The notes: generated by a model from the letters alone, not told the origin. A stretch of 64,000 bases of DNA from Phyllobacteriaceae bacterium (GCA_002708825.1 PAPF01000009.1:208650-272649); one strand, 5' to 3'; positions 1 through 7,928 are shown, counted from the stretch's first letter. A program made the numbers and translations.

Positions 1-303
1 TGCCTTGCCGACCTTGCTGTAGTTCGGATCTTTCTTGGGATGATACCACTTGCCGGCGACGCGATACGGCTTGCCGATCTGTTCGCGTCCGCCGCCGCGC
101 TTGAGCCGCGACCGCTTTTCGGTGACGCGCGGGCTGGCCTTCACACCGTACTTGGCTTCCGGGAAATATTCCTTCCCGGACGCCTCCGGCGCGCGTGCTG
201 ACTTGTAGGAGATCTTGGCGCCCGGACCTGCACAAGCGGCGAGTACGATCAACGCCGTTCCCGCAGCACAAATTGCTATGGCGCGCTTGAAGCCCGGTAC
301 CAT
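1..303 (-). CDS. rlpA: RlpA-type septal ring lytic transglycosylase (5' part only)
   Basis: The first 101 codons of a leftward gene that runs off the window. It begins MVPGFKRAIAICAAG and has a lipobox (LAAC) about 22-25 residues in, so it should be an outer-membrane lipoprotein. About 70 residues later comes GKPYRVAGKWYHP, the opening motif of the RlpA double-psi beta-barrel domain, which cleaves naked glycan strands at the septum. The ATG is preceded by a purine-rich GGAGAGGG stretch. The catalytic part and any SPOR domain lie outside the window. The identification rests on the lipobox plus the GKPY..GKWY motif. Confidence 0.85.
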   Translation of the reverse strand, partial: MVPGFKRAIAICAAGTALIVLAACAGPGAKISYKSARAPEASGKEYFPEAKYGVKASPRVTEKRSRLKRGGGREQIGKPYRVAGKWYHPKKDPNYSKVGKA

Positions 304-449
304 GATGTCTGCCCTCTCCTGACACTCGCCCTTTTCCGCCGGTTGGCCCGGTCTCGTCAACCGGGAACACTAGCCGAAAAGTTTTAGTAGTCGATTAATC
401 CAATGTGTCGCCATCGGGGCAGGAATAAGGCAGACGGGGTGTTTTCGTC

Positions 450-827
450 CTAGCGCATGATGCGGCCATTTCCCGCATACCCGTCATCACGGACCCAGCG
501 GAACTTGTCGGCCCCGGTCAGGATGATGTTGAAGCAGAACGTGCGACCACGATACCAGCTTGGCCATTGCTGGCACAACTGGTCGCCATCGACCCACCAG
601 CGTCCTGTTTCGCGCGGCGCGAAGAAGCGGGCGAGACCGAGCGCGGTGCCATCCCCTGTCACGCGGCCGGCCTGGTCGTAACGCAGGGGGAAGTCGCCGA
701 AACCGGTTTCCAGGAAAACAGTGCCCGTGACGACCATGTCGCGGACTTCCGGTCCCGACAGCTTGGTGGCACTGGCCGGCAGGCAAAGCGCAAGGACCAG
801 CATTCCTGCGGAAACGGCACGACGCAT
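450..827 (-). CDS. small secreted protein, function unknown
   Basis: 125 codons with a clear signal peptide (hydrophobic residues 5-20, cleavage probably after ASA) and an excellent ribosome site (AGGAGG six bases before ATG). The mature part is about 105 residues, rich in W, G and D, with the segments GRWWVDGDQLCQQW and RGRTFCFNI. The two cysteines could form a periplasmic disulfide. The layout resembles small exported proteins (DUF995-like) common in rhizobia, but I cannot assign a family with certainty. It lies downstream of tRNA-Ser on the opposite strand, with no operon partner in view. Confidence 0.65.
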   Translation of the reverse strand: MRRAVSAGMLVLALCLPASATKLSGPEVRDMVVTGTVFLETGFGDFPLRYDQAGRVTGDGTALGLARFFAPRETGRWWVDGDQLCQQWPSWYRGRTFCFNIILTGADKFRWVRDDGYAGNGRIMR

Positions 828-948
828 TGGGAACCTCCTGTCAGATCATCGAATGCGTCTGCTACGCGGAATTCCGTCCGGCGGATCATGCCGGACCATT
901 GAACCGCCCCTTGAAAAGAAAAGCGCCTTGGCCCATAGGGTTCGGCGT

Positions 949-1038
949 GGATGGGTGGCCGAGCGGTTTAAGGCACCGGTCTTGAAAACCGGCGTGCGTG
1001 AGAACGTACCGTGGGTTCGAATCCCACCCCATCCGCCA
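949..1038 (+). tRNA. tRNA-Ser (anticodon TGA), CCA encoded
   Basis: The acceptor stem GGATGGG (949-955) pairs with CCCATCC (1028-1034), followed by discriminator G and encoded CCA (1036-1038). The anticodon stem CCGGT/ACCGG (976-980/988-992) encloses a seven-base loop with anticodon TGA at 983-985. A long variable arm, typical of class II serine tRNAs, precedes the T arm containing GGTTCGAATCC. Its 3' end and downstream flank recur at 5824-5853, so it may have served as an integration site. Confidence 0.95.
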
Positions 1039-1061
1039 CCTGGCCCCGCGAAAGCGTTCTC
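1032..1061 (+). repeat. left copy of tRNA-Ser 3'-end direct repeat (attL-like)
   Basis: These 30 bases, starting in the tRNA acceptor stem and running past the CCA, match 5824-5853 with four mismatches and no gaps. Shared blocks are TCCGCCAC, CGCGAAA and CGTTCTC. A repeat that begins in a tRNA 3' end and flanks foreign-looking genes is the usual signature of an integrative element using a tRNA as attachment site. Confidence 0.6.
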
Positions 1062-1415
1062 GTGATTGCCGACGACAAGTTCGCCCTGAACGCCGGCTGG
1101 GACGAGGAACTGCTCGGCATCGAACTTGGTGAAAAGCGCAACCTCGAAACAGGCAAGGGTTGCGATGCACTGGACGGGCGCCCTCGCCTCGCTGAGGCCC
1201 TCGACACGGCGCGCAAGGTCGGCTGCTCAGTCATCGTCGCCAAGCTGGATCGCCTGTCCCGTGACGTCGCATTCATCTCCGGGCTGTTGGCCAGGCGCGT
1301 TCCGTTCATCGTCGCCGAACTCGGTTCCGATGCCGATCCGTTCATGCTGAATCTCGATGTGGCTTTGGCCTAGAAGGAACGCCGCCTGATCTGGGGCATC
1401 TGATAGAGGGGATAT
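1042..1415 (+). pseudogene. chimeric remnant: DNA-methylase fragment joined to serine recombinase N-terminal fragment
   Basis: An open frame starting inside the tRNA reads into two unrelated fragments. The first, [20 protein letters not shown], resembles the ParB-like region of phage/plasmid DNA-modification methylases. The second, from about 1160, has [17 protein letters not shown] and [12 protein letters not shown], the N-terminal catalytic domain of a resolvase/invertase-family serine recombinase (the LDRLSRD helix). The catalytic-serine region of beta-1 is missing. The frame ends at TAG 1371-1373, but continues in frame with KERRLIW, as in LAEKERRLI of intact relatives, so the TAG looks like a GAG-to-TAG nonsense change. 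Homology is then lost. It cannot encode an active enzyme. Confidence 0.75.
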
Positions 1416-1437
1416 ATTGAGAGGCCGGCTTTCCCGG

Positions 1438-2220
1438 TCAATCGTTTGAATAGCCGGGCCGTGGAACGTGGCTCATCAGCGTCTGGGAATAGCCGCCGTC
1501 GACAATGATTTCCTGCCCGGTGACATAGCCCGCCCGGCCGGACGCGAAGTAGAGCACGGCATCGGCGATGTCGCTGACATGGCCGATGCGGCGCAGCGGA
1601 ACGACCGCCTCGCGCGCGATCCTGGTGGGCTCGTGGGCATAGAAAGCCTCCGACAGCGGCGTGCGCACGAGGCCGGGCGCCACCACGTTGGAGCGCACCC
1701 CGCGCGGCCCCCATTCATGGGCAAGCTGGCGTGACAGCATGGAAACGGCCGCCTTCGAGGCGGAATAGGCATTGGAATGGGCCTGCTGATGCTGGCCCGA
1801 TATCGAGCCGACATGCACCAGCGAACCGGAGCCGCGCTCCAGCATGGCCGCCCCGAAGCGCTGCGCACAGCGCAGATAGCCGGTGAGGTTGACATCGAGC
1901 ATGCGTTGCCAGTCCGCGATTTCCACCGTGTCGAGATTGCCGGGTTTCAGGAAGGCGGCATTGTTGACCAGGATGTCGGCCGCGCCGAATGCGCCCTTCA
2001 CCGCTTCCACGGCCTGACCCACGCTGTCGTCGCTTGTCACGTCGCAGACGATGGCTTTGCCGCCGGTCTCCCTTGCCGCCGCCTCCAGCGTCGCGGCATT
2101 CAGGTCCAGCAGCGCAACCCTCGCGCCCGCGTCGCGGAATGCCGCGGCAATCGCCTTGCCGATACCACCGCCCGCGCCCGTCACAACGGCGACCTTGCCT
2201 TCCAGCCCGAGCCAGCTCAT
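1438..2220 (-). CDS. SDR family NAD(P)-dependent oxidoreductase
   Basis: 260 codons, normal length for a classical short-chain dehydrogenase. Seen: the nucleotide-binding TGAGGGIG motif near residue 15, an acidic residue after beta-2 (LLDLN, favouring NAD), NNA near residue 87, catalytic Ser in GSISG, YSASK, and the C-terminal VTGQEIIVDGGYSQT. These define a complete active site. The ATG overlaps the stop of the upstream FAD dehydrogenase by four bases (ATGA), so the two are translationally coupled and probably act on the same alcohol/ketone substrate. The C-terminus carries a short extra tail. The substrate is unknown. Confidence 0.9.
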   Translation of the reverse strand: MSWLGLEGKVAVVTGAGGGIGKAIAAAFRDAGARVALLDLNAATLEAAARETGGKAIVCDVTSDDSVGQAVEAVKGAFGAADILVNNAAFLKPGNLDTVEIADWQRMLDVNLTGYLRCAQRFGAAMLERGSGSLVHVGSISGQHQQAHSNAYSASKAAVSMLSRQLAHEWGPRGVRSNVVAPGLVRTPLSEAFYAHEPTRIAREAVVPLRRIGHVSDIADAVLYFASGRAGYVTGQEIIVDGGYSQTLMSHVPRPGYSND

Positions 2221-3914
2221 GCGTCAACTCCTGCCAGATGACGGCCCGTGATGTAGCCGAAGGTCATGGCGGGCCCCAGCGTGATGCCCGCACCCGGATA
2301 GTTGCCGCCCATGATGGAGGCGCGATCATTGCCCACCGCGTAAAGCCCGCCGATGGCCGAGCCGTCGGCGCGCAGCACCTGCCCTGTCACGGTCGTGCGC
2401 AGGCCGTCAAACGTGCCGAGGTCACCCATGATGATCTTCAGGGCGTAGAACGGACCCTGCAGGATCGGCCCGACGCAGGGGTTCGGCTTGTGTCCGGGAT
2501 CGGCCAGGTAGCGGTTGAAGCTGGTCCGCCCGCGCCCGAAGGCCGGGTCCTCGCCGTTGACGGCATGGCTGTTGTATTCGGCGACCGTCGCCTCCAGTCC
2601 TGCAGCATCGATGCCGGCAGCCTCTGCCAGTTCGGCCAGCGTCCTGCCCTTCCGCAGATAGCCGCTGGCCACATGCGGGCCGAGCGGCACCGGCGCCGGC
2701 TTGGCGAACCCGAGCCCGTATTTGCGGATCGTCGGATGGTCGCAGATCAGCCAGGCGGCCGTTTCGGCCTGCCCCTCGCAGGCGCGCATCAGGGCTGCGC
2801 CAACATCGTGATAGCTCTCGCTTTCATTGGTAAAGCGTTTGCCATTCTTCAGAACGGCGATGATGCCGGGCTTGTAGCGGTCGAGCAGATGCGGGAACGG
2901 ACGGGTGCTGCCGTCGCGCTGCGGCACCTTCGAGACCGGCATCCAGGCGGACGTGTCGTTGAACTCGATCGGGGCATGGCCGCCCACGGCCTCGGCCAGG
3001 CGTATTCCGTCGCCGGTGTTGGAGTCCGGCACGGGCGAGACGTGTTCGCCGCCGCGCGCCAGATGCGGATAGGCCTTGTTCAGCTTCTCCATGTCGTGCG
3101 CGAAACCGCCCGTGGCAATGACGACCCCCTTGCGCGCCGTCAGGCGGGCGCCGGGCACGCGAACGCCCGTCACGCGGCCGTCCTCGACAATCAGTTCCTC
3201 GGCCGGCGTTTCCGTGTAGAGCGGGATGTCGAGATCGAACACCGACTTGGCAAGCCGGGCGGCCAGGGCGTTGCCGCTCGTCACCTGCACGCCGCGGCCA
3301 TAACGCGCGACTTCCGAAAAGTGCTTGACCATGCGCCTGGTGACATAAGCGAAGCTGCCGAGATTCTTCGTGGCGTTGAAGAAGTGCCTGATGTCGGCAT
3401 TGGAGGAATTGAACATCATGCCCATGAAGGTGATCGTCGACAGCGGCGGACGCAGGCGCTTGAGGTTGTCGCCCAGCGCCGAAGTGTCGAACGGCGCGGC
3501 CAGGATGGAGCGGCCGACATCGACCCCGCCCGGCACGTCCGGGTGATAGTCGGGATAGAGCGTGGGGACGAACTGAACCGCCGTCTCGCGCTCGAAGAAG
3601 TCGACCATCTCCGGCCCCGCATCGATGAAGGCCTCGACGGCTTCCGCCGAATAGAAATTGCCGGTCTCTTCCTTCATGTAGGTGATGGCATCGTCGCGGC
3701 TGTCGGCGATCCCGGCTTCTCGGGCATGGCGGTTGAGCGGAATCCACAGGACACCGCCGGAAAAGGCCGTCGTGCCGCCGAAGACCGGTTCCTTTTCGAT
3801 GATGCAGACCGAAAGCCCGTTCTTCCTGGCGGTGATTGCCGTTGACATGCCGCCGGCGCCGGAGCCGACAACAACCACATCATATGTCTCATCCCTTTCA
3901 GGACCCATGGCCAT
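2217..3914 (-). CDS. FAD-dependent dehydrogenase of the fumarate reductase / 3-ketosteroid dehydrogenase superfamily
   Basis: 565 codons. An N-terminal Rossmann motif VVVVGSGAGGMSTA (about residues 13-26) and EKEPVFGGTTAFSGG bind FAD. Near residue 280 is GVVIATGGFAHD, and near the C-terminus GGNYPGAGITLGPAMTFGY closes the flavin site. This layout is that of FAD_binding_2 proteins, including flavocytochrome c, 3-ketosteroid delta-1-dehydrogenase and related alpha,beta-desaturating enzymes. No haem or signal peptide is visible, so it is probably cytoplasmic. It is first in a two-gene operon with the SDR and divergent from an AraC regulator. Oxidation of a cyclic ketone or terpenoid-like substrate is inference. 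Confidence 0.88.
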   Translation of the reverse strand: MAMGPERDETYDVVVVGSGAGGMSTAITARKNGLSVCIIEKEPVFGGTTAFSGGVLWIPLNRHAREAGIADSRDDAITYMKEETGNFYSAEAVEAFIDAGPEMVDFFERETAVQFVPTLYPDYHPDVPGGVDVGRSILAAPFDTSALGDNLKRLRPPLSTITFMGMMFNSSNADIRHFFNATKNLGSFAYVTRRMVKHFSEVARYGRGVQVTSGNALAARLAKSVFDLDIPLYTETPAEELIVEDGRVTGVRVPGARLTARKGVVIATGGFAHDMEKLNKAYPHLARGGEHVSPVPDSNTGDGIRLAEAVGGHAPIEFNDTSAWMPVSKVPQRDGSTRPFPHLLDRYKPGIIAVLKNGKRFTNESESYHDVGAALMRACEGQAETAAWLICDHPTIRKYGLGFAKPAPVPLGPHVASGYLRKGRTLAELAEAAGIDAAGLEATVAEYNSHAVNGEDPAFGRGRTSFNRYLADPGHKPNPCVGPILQGPFYALKIIMGDLGTFDGLRTTVTGQVLRADGSAIGGLYAVGNDRASIMGGNYPGAGITLGPAMTFGYITGRHLAGVDA

Positions 3915-4008
3915 CGCCTCCTCCGTTTCGAACCTGCGTGATAACGCCCGAGCCAGGCGCCGCAGCCAATGGACAGGACAGGATTTATATTGGACAATTC
4001 AACGCAAG

Positions 4009-4953
4009 ATGCCGATGCGCAATGACCGGCAGAAAGGATGGTGCAGCACCGTGAACACACATGCCAGGGGGCCGGTCCCCAGCTTTTTCCTCTACGGGGA
4101 CGAACAACGCGACCAGGATCTCGACACGCTGCACGTCGAACCGATCCGCGAACGCTCCATGCGCCACGATTGGATAATTCATCCCCATGTCCATCCCGAC
4201 CACGTGCAGTTCCTGTGGATCGCGGATGGACACGGCGCCTTTTCCATCGAAGGGGCGGACTATTCCGCGCAAAGCCCGGCGCTGGTTGTCCAGCCAGCCG
4301 GTTCGCTTCATGAAATCCGTTTCAGGCCCGGAACGGAAGGCCGCGTCATAACGGCCGCGGTCAGCTTCGTGGAAGCCGTGGCCGGCGGCGACCAGCGGCT
4401 TGTCGATATCACCCGGCAGCCTGCCGCGCATACGCTTCCCGCAGGCAGTCCGCTGGTGGAAAAGCTCGGCGCCGCGTTCGGGGAAATCCAGAACGAGGCG
4501 CGCTGGGAAGAGGTCGGCCGGCGGATGGCCATCCGTGCCCACATGCTCCTGGTGCTGGTCGCCCTGCTGCGGCTGAGCGAAACCCGGCTATCGGGCACAC
4601 AAGCGCGCCGTGACCGGGACTTCGAGATCGTCACCCGCTATCGCGGCGCCCTGGAGGCGCATTTCCGCAGCCAGAAGGGCCTCACCTTCTATGCCCGGTC
4701 GCTTGGCATATCGACACAGCGCCTCAACACGGCCTGCAAGGCAAGGGCGGGACGCACGGCCTCGGAACTGTTGCATGAACGGGTGATCATCGAGGCCAAG
4801 CGCAACCTGCTCTACACCGAAATGACCGTCGCCGAGATCGGGCACGCCATCGGCTATGACGATCCGGCCTATTTCAACCGCTTCTTCTCGCAACGGGTCG
4901 GCGTGCCGCCCGGCACGTTCCGCGCCGATGCCGCCACGACGCACCGCGTCTGA
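4009..4953 (+). CDS. AraC family transcriptional regulator
   Basis: About 314 codons. The N-terminal half (residues 40-120) looks like a cupin-type AraC ligand-binding domain, with HPHVHPDHVQFLWI and QPAGSLHEI. The C-terminal 100 residues hold two helix-turn-helix units: FYARSLGISTQRLNTACK, then MTVAEIGHAIGYDDPAYFNRFF, the diagnostic AraC signature. ATG 4009 lies 95 bases from the divergent FAD dehydrogenase. GTG 4051, 12 bases after AAAGGA, is an alternative start. The divergent layout suggests it activates the leftward dehydrogenase/SDR pair in response to their substrate. Confidence 0.88.
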   Translation: MPMRNDRQKGWCSTVNTHARGPVPSFFLYGDEQRDQDLDTLHVEPIRERSMRHDWIIHPHVHPDHVQFLWIADGHGAFSIEGADYSAQSPALVVQPAGSLHEIRFRPGTEGRVITAAVSFVEAVAGGDQRLVDITRQPAAHTLPAGSPLVEKLGAAFGEIQNEARWEEVGRRMAIRAHMLLVLVALLRLSETRLSGTQARRDRDFEIVTRYRGALEAHFRSQKGLTFYARSLGISTQRLNTACKARAGRTASELLHERVIIEAKRNLLYTEMTVAEIGHAIGYDDPAYFNRFFSQRVGVPPGTFRADAATTHRV

Positions 4954-5047
4954 GCGGGAGGATCGTCCAAGGGAAAAGCGTTTTCGTCCATTTTCCTGCT
5001 GCGCGAAATCGTCACCATGGCACCATGCGAAGGAGGAATGGCGCGGC

Positions 5048-5626
5048 ATGATCTTCGAACTGAGAACCTATGACCTGAAACCGGGCAAGGCGCCGGTCTA
5101 TCTGGAGTTCTTCCGGACCTTCGGGCTGTCGCTCGTCACGCGCCACCTGCCGATGGGCGGCTACTGGATGGCGGAAACCGGCCGGCTGAACCGGATCGAG
5201 CATCTCTGGATCTATGAGGATTTCGCCGAGAGGGATGCCTGCCGGGCTTCGCTGGCGAAGGATCGTGCATGGATGGAGGAGTTCATCCCCAGGGCCTTCG
5301 CCGATGTCACCGGCCAGGCCAACAGGTTCATGGCGCTGGAGCGTTCATCCGCCGCGCTCGACGCCGTCATCGAATCGCGGCGCGAGGCCCATGCGAACGA
5401 GGCGGCCAGCGGGCCCATGTTTGCGTCCACGCTCAATGCGCTTTCCCAGTCGGCAGACCCGCTTGACGGCGACAGCCTCCTGGGCGCGTTCCGGATCGTT
5501 TCGGGGGATGAACCCGGCCGGCATGTCACGCTGCGCACCGGTTCTTTCGACAACCTGACGGAAGACACCGGCGGCCTGATCGCCCATGCCCTCATCCGCC
5601 CCCTGGCATTCTCGCCAATCGCCTGA
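5048..5626 (+). CDS. NIPSNAP family protein
   Basis: 192 codons. It opens MIFELRTYDLKPGKAPVYLE, the classic NIPSNAP domain start, with HLWIYEDFAERDA about 50 residues later. NIPSNAP domains adopt a dimeric ferredoxin-like fold; bacterial versions often sit in catabolic clusters without a proven reaction. The family domain covers about residues 1-100; the second half may be a degenerate repeat of the fold. An AGGAGG sequence lies about 13 bases before the ATG. It follows the AraC gene by 94 bases on the same strand and is the last gene of the putative tRNA-bounded island. Confidence 0.8.
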   Translation: MIFELRTYDLKPGKAPVYLEFFRTFGLSLVTRHLPMGGYWMAETGRLNRIEHLWIYEDFAERDACRASLAKDRAWMEEFIPRAFADVTGQANRFMALERSSAALDAVIESRREAHANEAASGPMFASTLNALSQSADPLDGDSLLGAFRIVSGDEPGRHVTLRTGSFDNLTEDTGGLIAHALIRPLAFSPIA

Positions 5627-5731
5627 ATGAGGCATTCGCGAGAAGGAAGAAGCATGGCATTCCCTTCGCGATTGCGCCCTTTGCAGGCCAACGGTGGCAA
5701 GCCCGGCACTCTGACGATTGGCCATACAATT

Positions 5732-5830
5732 GGAGGTGCCTGAACCAGTCGGCAACGCCGGGTTTGACTCCGCAAAGACCGTAGGCATCGGTCGCAGCGA
5801 ACGTTCGATCCCGGTCCCTTCCCTCCGCCA
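5732..5830 (+). pseudogene. degenerate tRNA-like sequence (probable tRNA-Ser relic)
   Basis: GGAGG (5732-5736) can pair with CCTCC (5822-5826), followed by G and CCA as in a serine tRNA. GTTCGATCC resembles a T loop, and GACCG/CGGTC encloses a seven-base loop resembling an anticodon arm. The D arm and T stem do not pair properly and the total (about 99 bases) is too long, so it cannot be a normal functional tRNA. It occupies the 5627-6010 intergenic stretch, which otherwise shows nothing I can support apart from the ribosome site of the next gene. Confidence 0.4.
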
Positions 5831-5853
5831 CTTGCCCTCGCGAAACCGTTCTC
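5824..5853 (+). repeat. right copy of tRNA-Ser 3'-end direct repeat (attR-like)
   Basis: Partner of 1032-1061, same orientation, 30 bases with four mismatches. It begins inside a tRNA-like remnant (CCTCCGCCA end). The interval of about 4.8 kb between the copies contains a broken recombinase and a self-contained oxidoreductase group, consistent with a small degenerate island. The mismatches suggest an old insertion. Confidence 0.55.
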
Positions 5854-6010
5854 CCGACTAGGCTGCGGCCGGATTTTCCCGTTGTTTTCGAGGGTTATGC
5901 GGGCCTCTTCGAGCAACGCCATCAGGCTGCCGTTCACCCTTTTTTACTTTTCGTCCAGACTCGGGAAAGCACCGCTGACGAGATTAGGCTGAATTTGACA
6001 GGAGGTGTCG

Positions 6011-7264
6011 GTGCCCACTCATCAGCGGAGCTTTCCTTCAAGAGAGTCCACGGTCAGCAAGATTGCTCCGTGCCGGAAATCGAGGATCGTCCATATTGTG
6101 GACGATCAGATAGAGGACTTCCTCTTCATCCGCTTTGCGCTCGAAAAATCAGGATTCGAGACCGTTTTCCACAAGAGCCTGGCAGATCTGGCAACAGCCT
6201 ATGACCCGGTGGTCGACGGATACATAGTCCTGGATGTCCATCTCGGCTCGCAAGACGCCACGGACGTGATCGATCACCTCGCGAAGACCGGAGGCTCACC
6301 CACGGTCCTGCTGGCAAGCGGCGACCCGAACTCGATCGCCTCTGCGGTGCTCTACGCGGAAGAACGCGGTATCGCGATCAGCGGGAGACTAAAGAAGCCA
6401 TTCTCCGGCAACCAGTTACTCGAGGCATTGCAGAGTGCACGGACCGAAAACCGCGACGTTGTCGGCATAGACATCCGCAAAGGCATCCGCGAAGGTTGGG
6501 TCTATCCTGCCTTCCAGCCCAAGCTGTGCCTGCAAAACAACCGGTTCACGGGCGCCGAAATGCTTACGCGCATTGCTTGTCCGGACATGGAACCGATATC
6601 GATCCAGGACTTCGTGAATGAGGCCAGCGCCGATCAACTCCGGGACCTGTTTCTCGAAAACATGGCATTCGTGGTCCGGCAATCGCCCTGGTTTGCGAGC
6701 CGGGCCATGCAGGTGAGCGTGAATGTCGACCTTGCAACGCTTTCCTGTGCCCAGTCGGAACTGCTCGATCTCATGAGCAATGCGCCCGGGTGCCTCGAGC
6801 ATATCACGCTCGAGATCACGGAAGGCTCCTTTCAGGATTTCAGGGCCGAGCACTTGAAGACGCTGTGCAAGTTGAAGCTCAAGAAAGTCAAGCTTTCCAT
6901 GGATGACTTCGGCACCAGTCACTCCAATTTCGGACGGCTCTTCCGCATTGCATTTGAAGAAGTGAAGATCGACAGATCATTGGTCAACGGCTGCGGACGC
7001 AGTCCGAAGAAACAGTTCATCCTGCGCGCCGTGATCAATCTTGCGCATGATCTCAAGTCGCGCGTGGTGGCAGAAGGCGTCGAGAGCCTGGAGGATCTGG
7101 AGTGGCTTCGCGCTGCGAAATGTGATGAGGCACAGGGGTTTCTCATCGGATCGCCCATGTCTCTCCGGCAATTGGCAGAACGCAATCAGAAAACGCTACA
7201 GTGGCCCAGGATGCAGCCCGTCTTCGGCCGGTTCAAAGTTCCAGCCGGTAACCCATCCCCCTGA
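6011..7264 (+). CDS. response regulator with C-terminal EAL domain (candidate c-di-GMP phosphodiesterase)
   Basis: About 417 codons. The N-terminal REC domain has the acidic pair in HIVDDQ, phospho-acceptor Asp in VLDVHLG, Ser in LLASGD and Lys in LKKPF. The EAL domain starts near residue 155. The signature is GAEMLTR, so EAL reads EML, but the metal/catalytic set appears present: that Glu, Asn in SVNVD, Glu in LEITEG, Asp-Asp in DDFGTSHSNF, Lys in VKIDRSLV, Glu in EGVE and Gln in QGF. GTG 6011 is chosen because GGAGG (6001-6005) lies five bases upstream; GTG 6005 overlaps that site. Its 3' end overlaps the convergent response regulator by 32 bases. Confidence 0.88.
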   Translation: MPTHQRSFPSRESTVSKIAPCRKSRIVHIVDDQIEDFLFIRFALEKSGFETVFHKSLADLATAYDPVVDGYIVLDVHLGSQDATDVIDHLAKTGGSPTVLLASGDPNSIASAVLYAEERGIAISGRLKKPFSGNQLLEALQSARTENRDVVGIDIRKGIREGWVYPAFQPKLCLQNNRFTGAEMLTRIACPDMEPISIQDFVNEASADQLRDLFLENMAFVVRQSPWFASRAMQVSVNVDLATLSCAQSELLDLMSNAPGCLEHITLEITEGSFQDFRAEHLKTLCKLKLKKVKLSMDDFGTSHSNFGRLFRIAFEEVKIDRSLVNGCGRSPKKQFILRAVINLAHDLKSRVVAEGVESLEDLEWLRAAKCDEAQGFLIGSPMSLRQLAERNQKTLQWPRMQPVFGRFKVPAGNPSP

Positions 7265-7928
7265 CGGTTTGAAGGCACTCCGCGCTATCCATGTCCAGCT
7301 CGTTCATCTTCTTGCGGAGCCGGCTGATATATACGTCCAGAGTCTTGTCTTCGGGGTTGAACTCACGGAACAGTGCTGTCTTGTAAAGGGTCGTCTTTGA
7401 GCATATCCGGTTTCTGAAGTTGTACAGCGTTTCCAGAATACGCGCTTCGGCATCGGTAAGCGGCTGCTCGTTTGCAGAATTTCTCATTCTGCGTCTCGAA
7501 AGGTCACAGTCGATTTCCCTGATCGTGAAGCGCGATCGCGCTTTCGCGGCCGCCAGGGAACTTGTCCTGCTATTGACCTGCCTTGAAACACGGGCTTGCA
7601 GCTCTCTCACGGAGAACGGTTTCATGACATAGTCATCCGCGCCCAGGTCGATCGCCTCGGCTCTCGTATTCGCCGATCCGGAACCGGATATCAGGATGAC
7701 CGGAAGATTGGTGTTTGAACGGATTGTCCTGAGGATCGTGATCCCGTCTCCGTCGGGAAGATGGATGTCGAGGATAACCCCGTCAAACGCGTCTACTTCC
7801 GTCGTTTGAATGATTTGCAGCGATTGTGAATAGCTGGTGACGATCCGAAACGAGTCACCCGCTACCGGCCAGTTCTTGCGAATTGTTTCAGCAACGAGGC
7901 GATCGTCTTCGATGATGAGAAAGTCCAT
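7233..7928 (-). CDS. OmpR/PhoB-type response regulator
   Basis: 231 codons from ATG 7928, preceded by GGGAG. The receiver domain has IIEDD, phospho-acceptor Asp54 in GVILDIHLPDGDG, ISGSGS and the conserved Lys in VMKPF. The C-terminal winged helix contains LTDAEARILETLYNF, the recognition helix region TLDVYISRLRKKMNEL and the closing TVRGMGYRLEL wing. It is divergent from the hybrid kinase (224 bases between starts) and is the likely output protein for it or an unlinked kinase. Longer upstream starts exist but have no ribosome site and no family counterpart. Confidence 0.9.
   Translation of the reverse strand: MDFLIIEDDRLVAETIRKNWPVAGDSFRIVTSYSQSLQIIQTTEVDAFDGVILDIHLPDGDGITILRTIRSNTNLPVILISGSGSANTRAEAIDLGADDYVMKPFSVRELQARVSRQVNSRTSSLAAAKARSRFTIREIDCDLSRRRMRNSANEQPLTDAEARILETLYNFRNRICSKTTLYKTALFREFNPEDKTLDVYISRLRKKMNELDMDSAECLQTVRGMGYRLEL

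Noticed and set aside
384-399. TTAG-N7-TTAAT resembling a CtrA box upstream of rlpA
   Set aside because: Spacing is right, but two of nine positions differ from TTAA-N7-TTAAC, and such partial matches are expected by chance. Worth a genome-wide comparison only.
1989-3845. 618-codon plus-strand open frame opposite the FAD dehydrogenase and SDR
   Set aside because: Antisense shadow in high-GC DNA. It is rich in R, H, A and G with no motif, while the minus strand encodes complete enzyme active sites.
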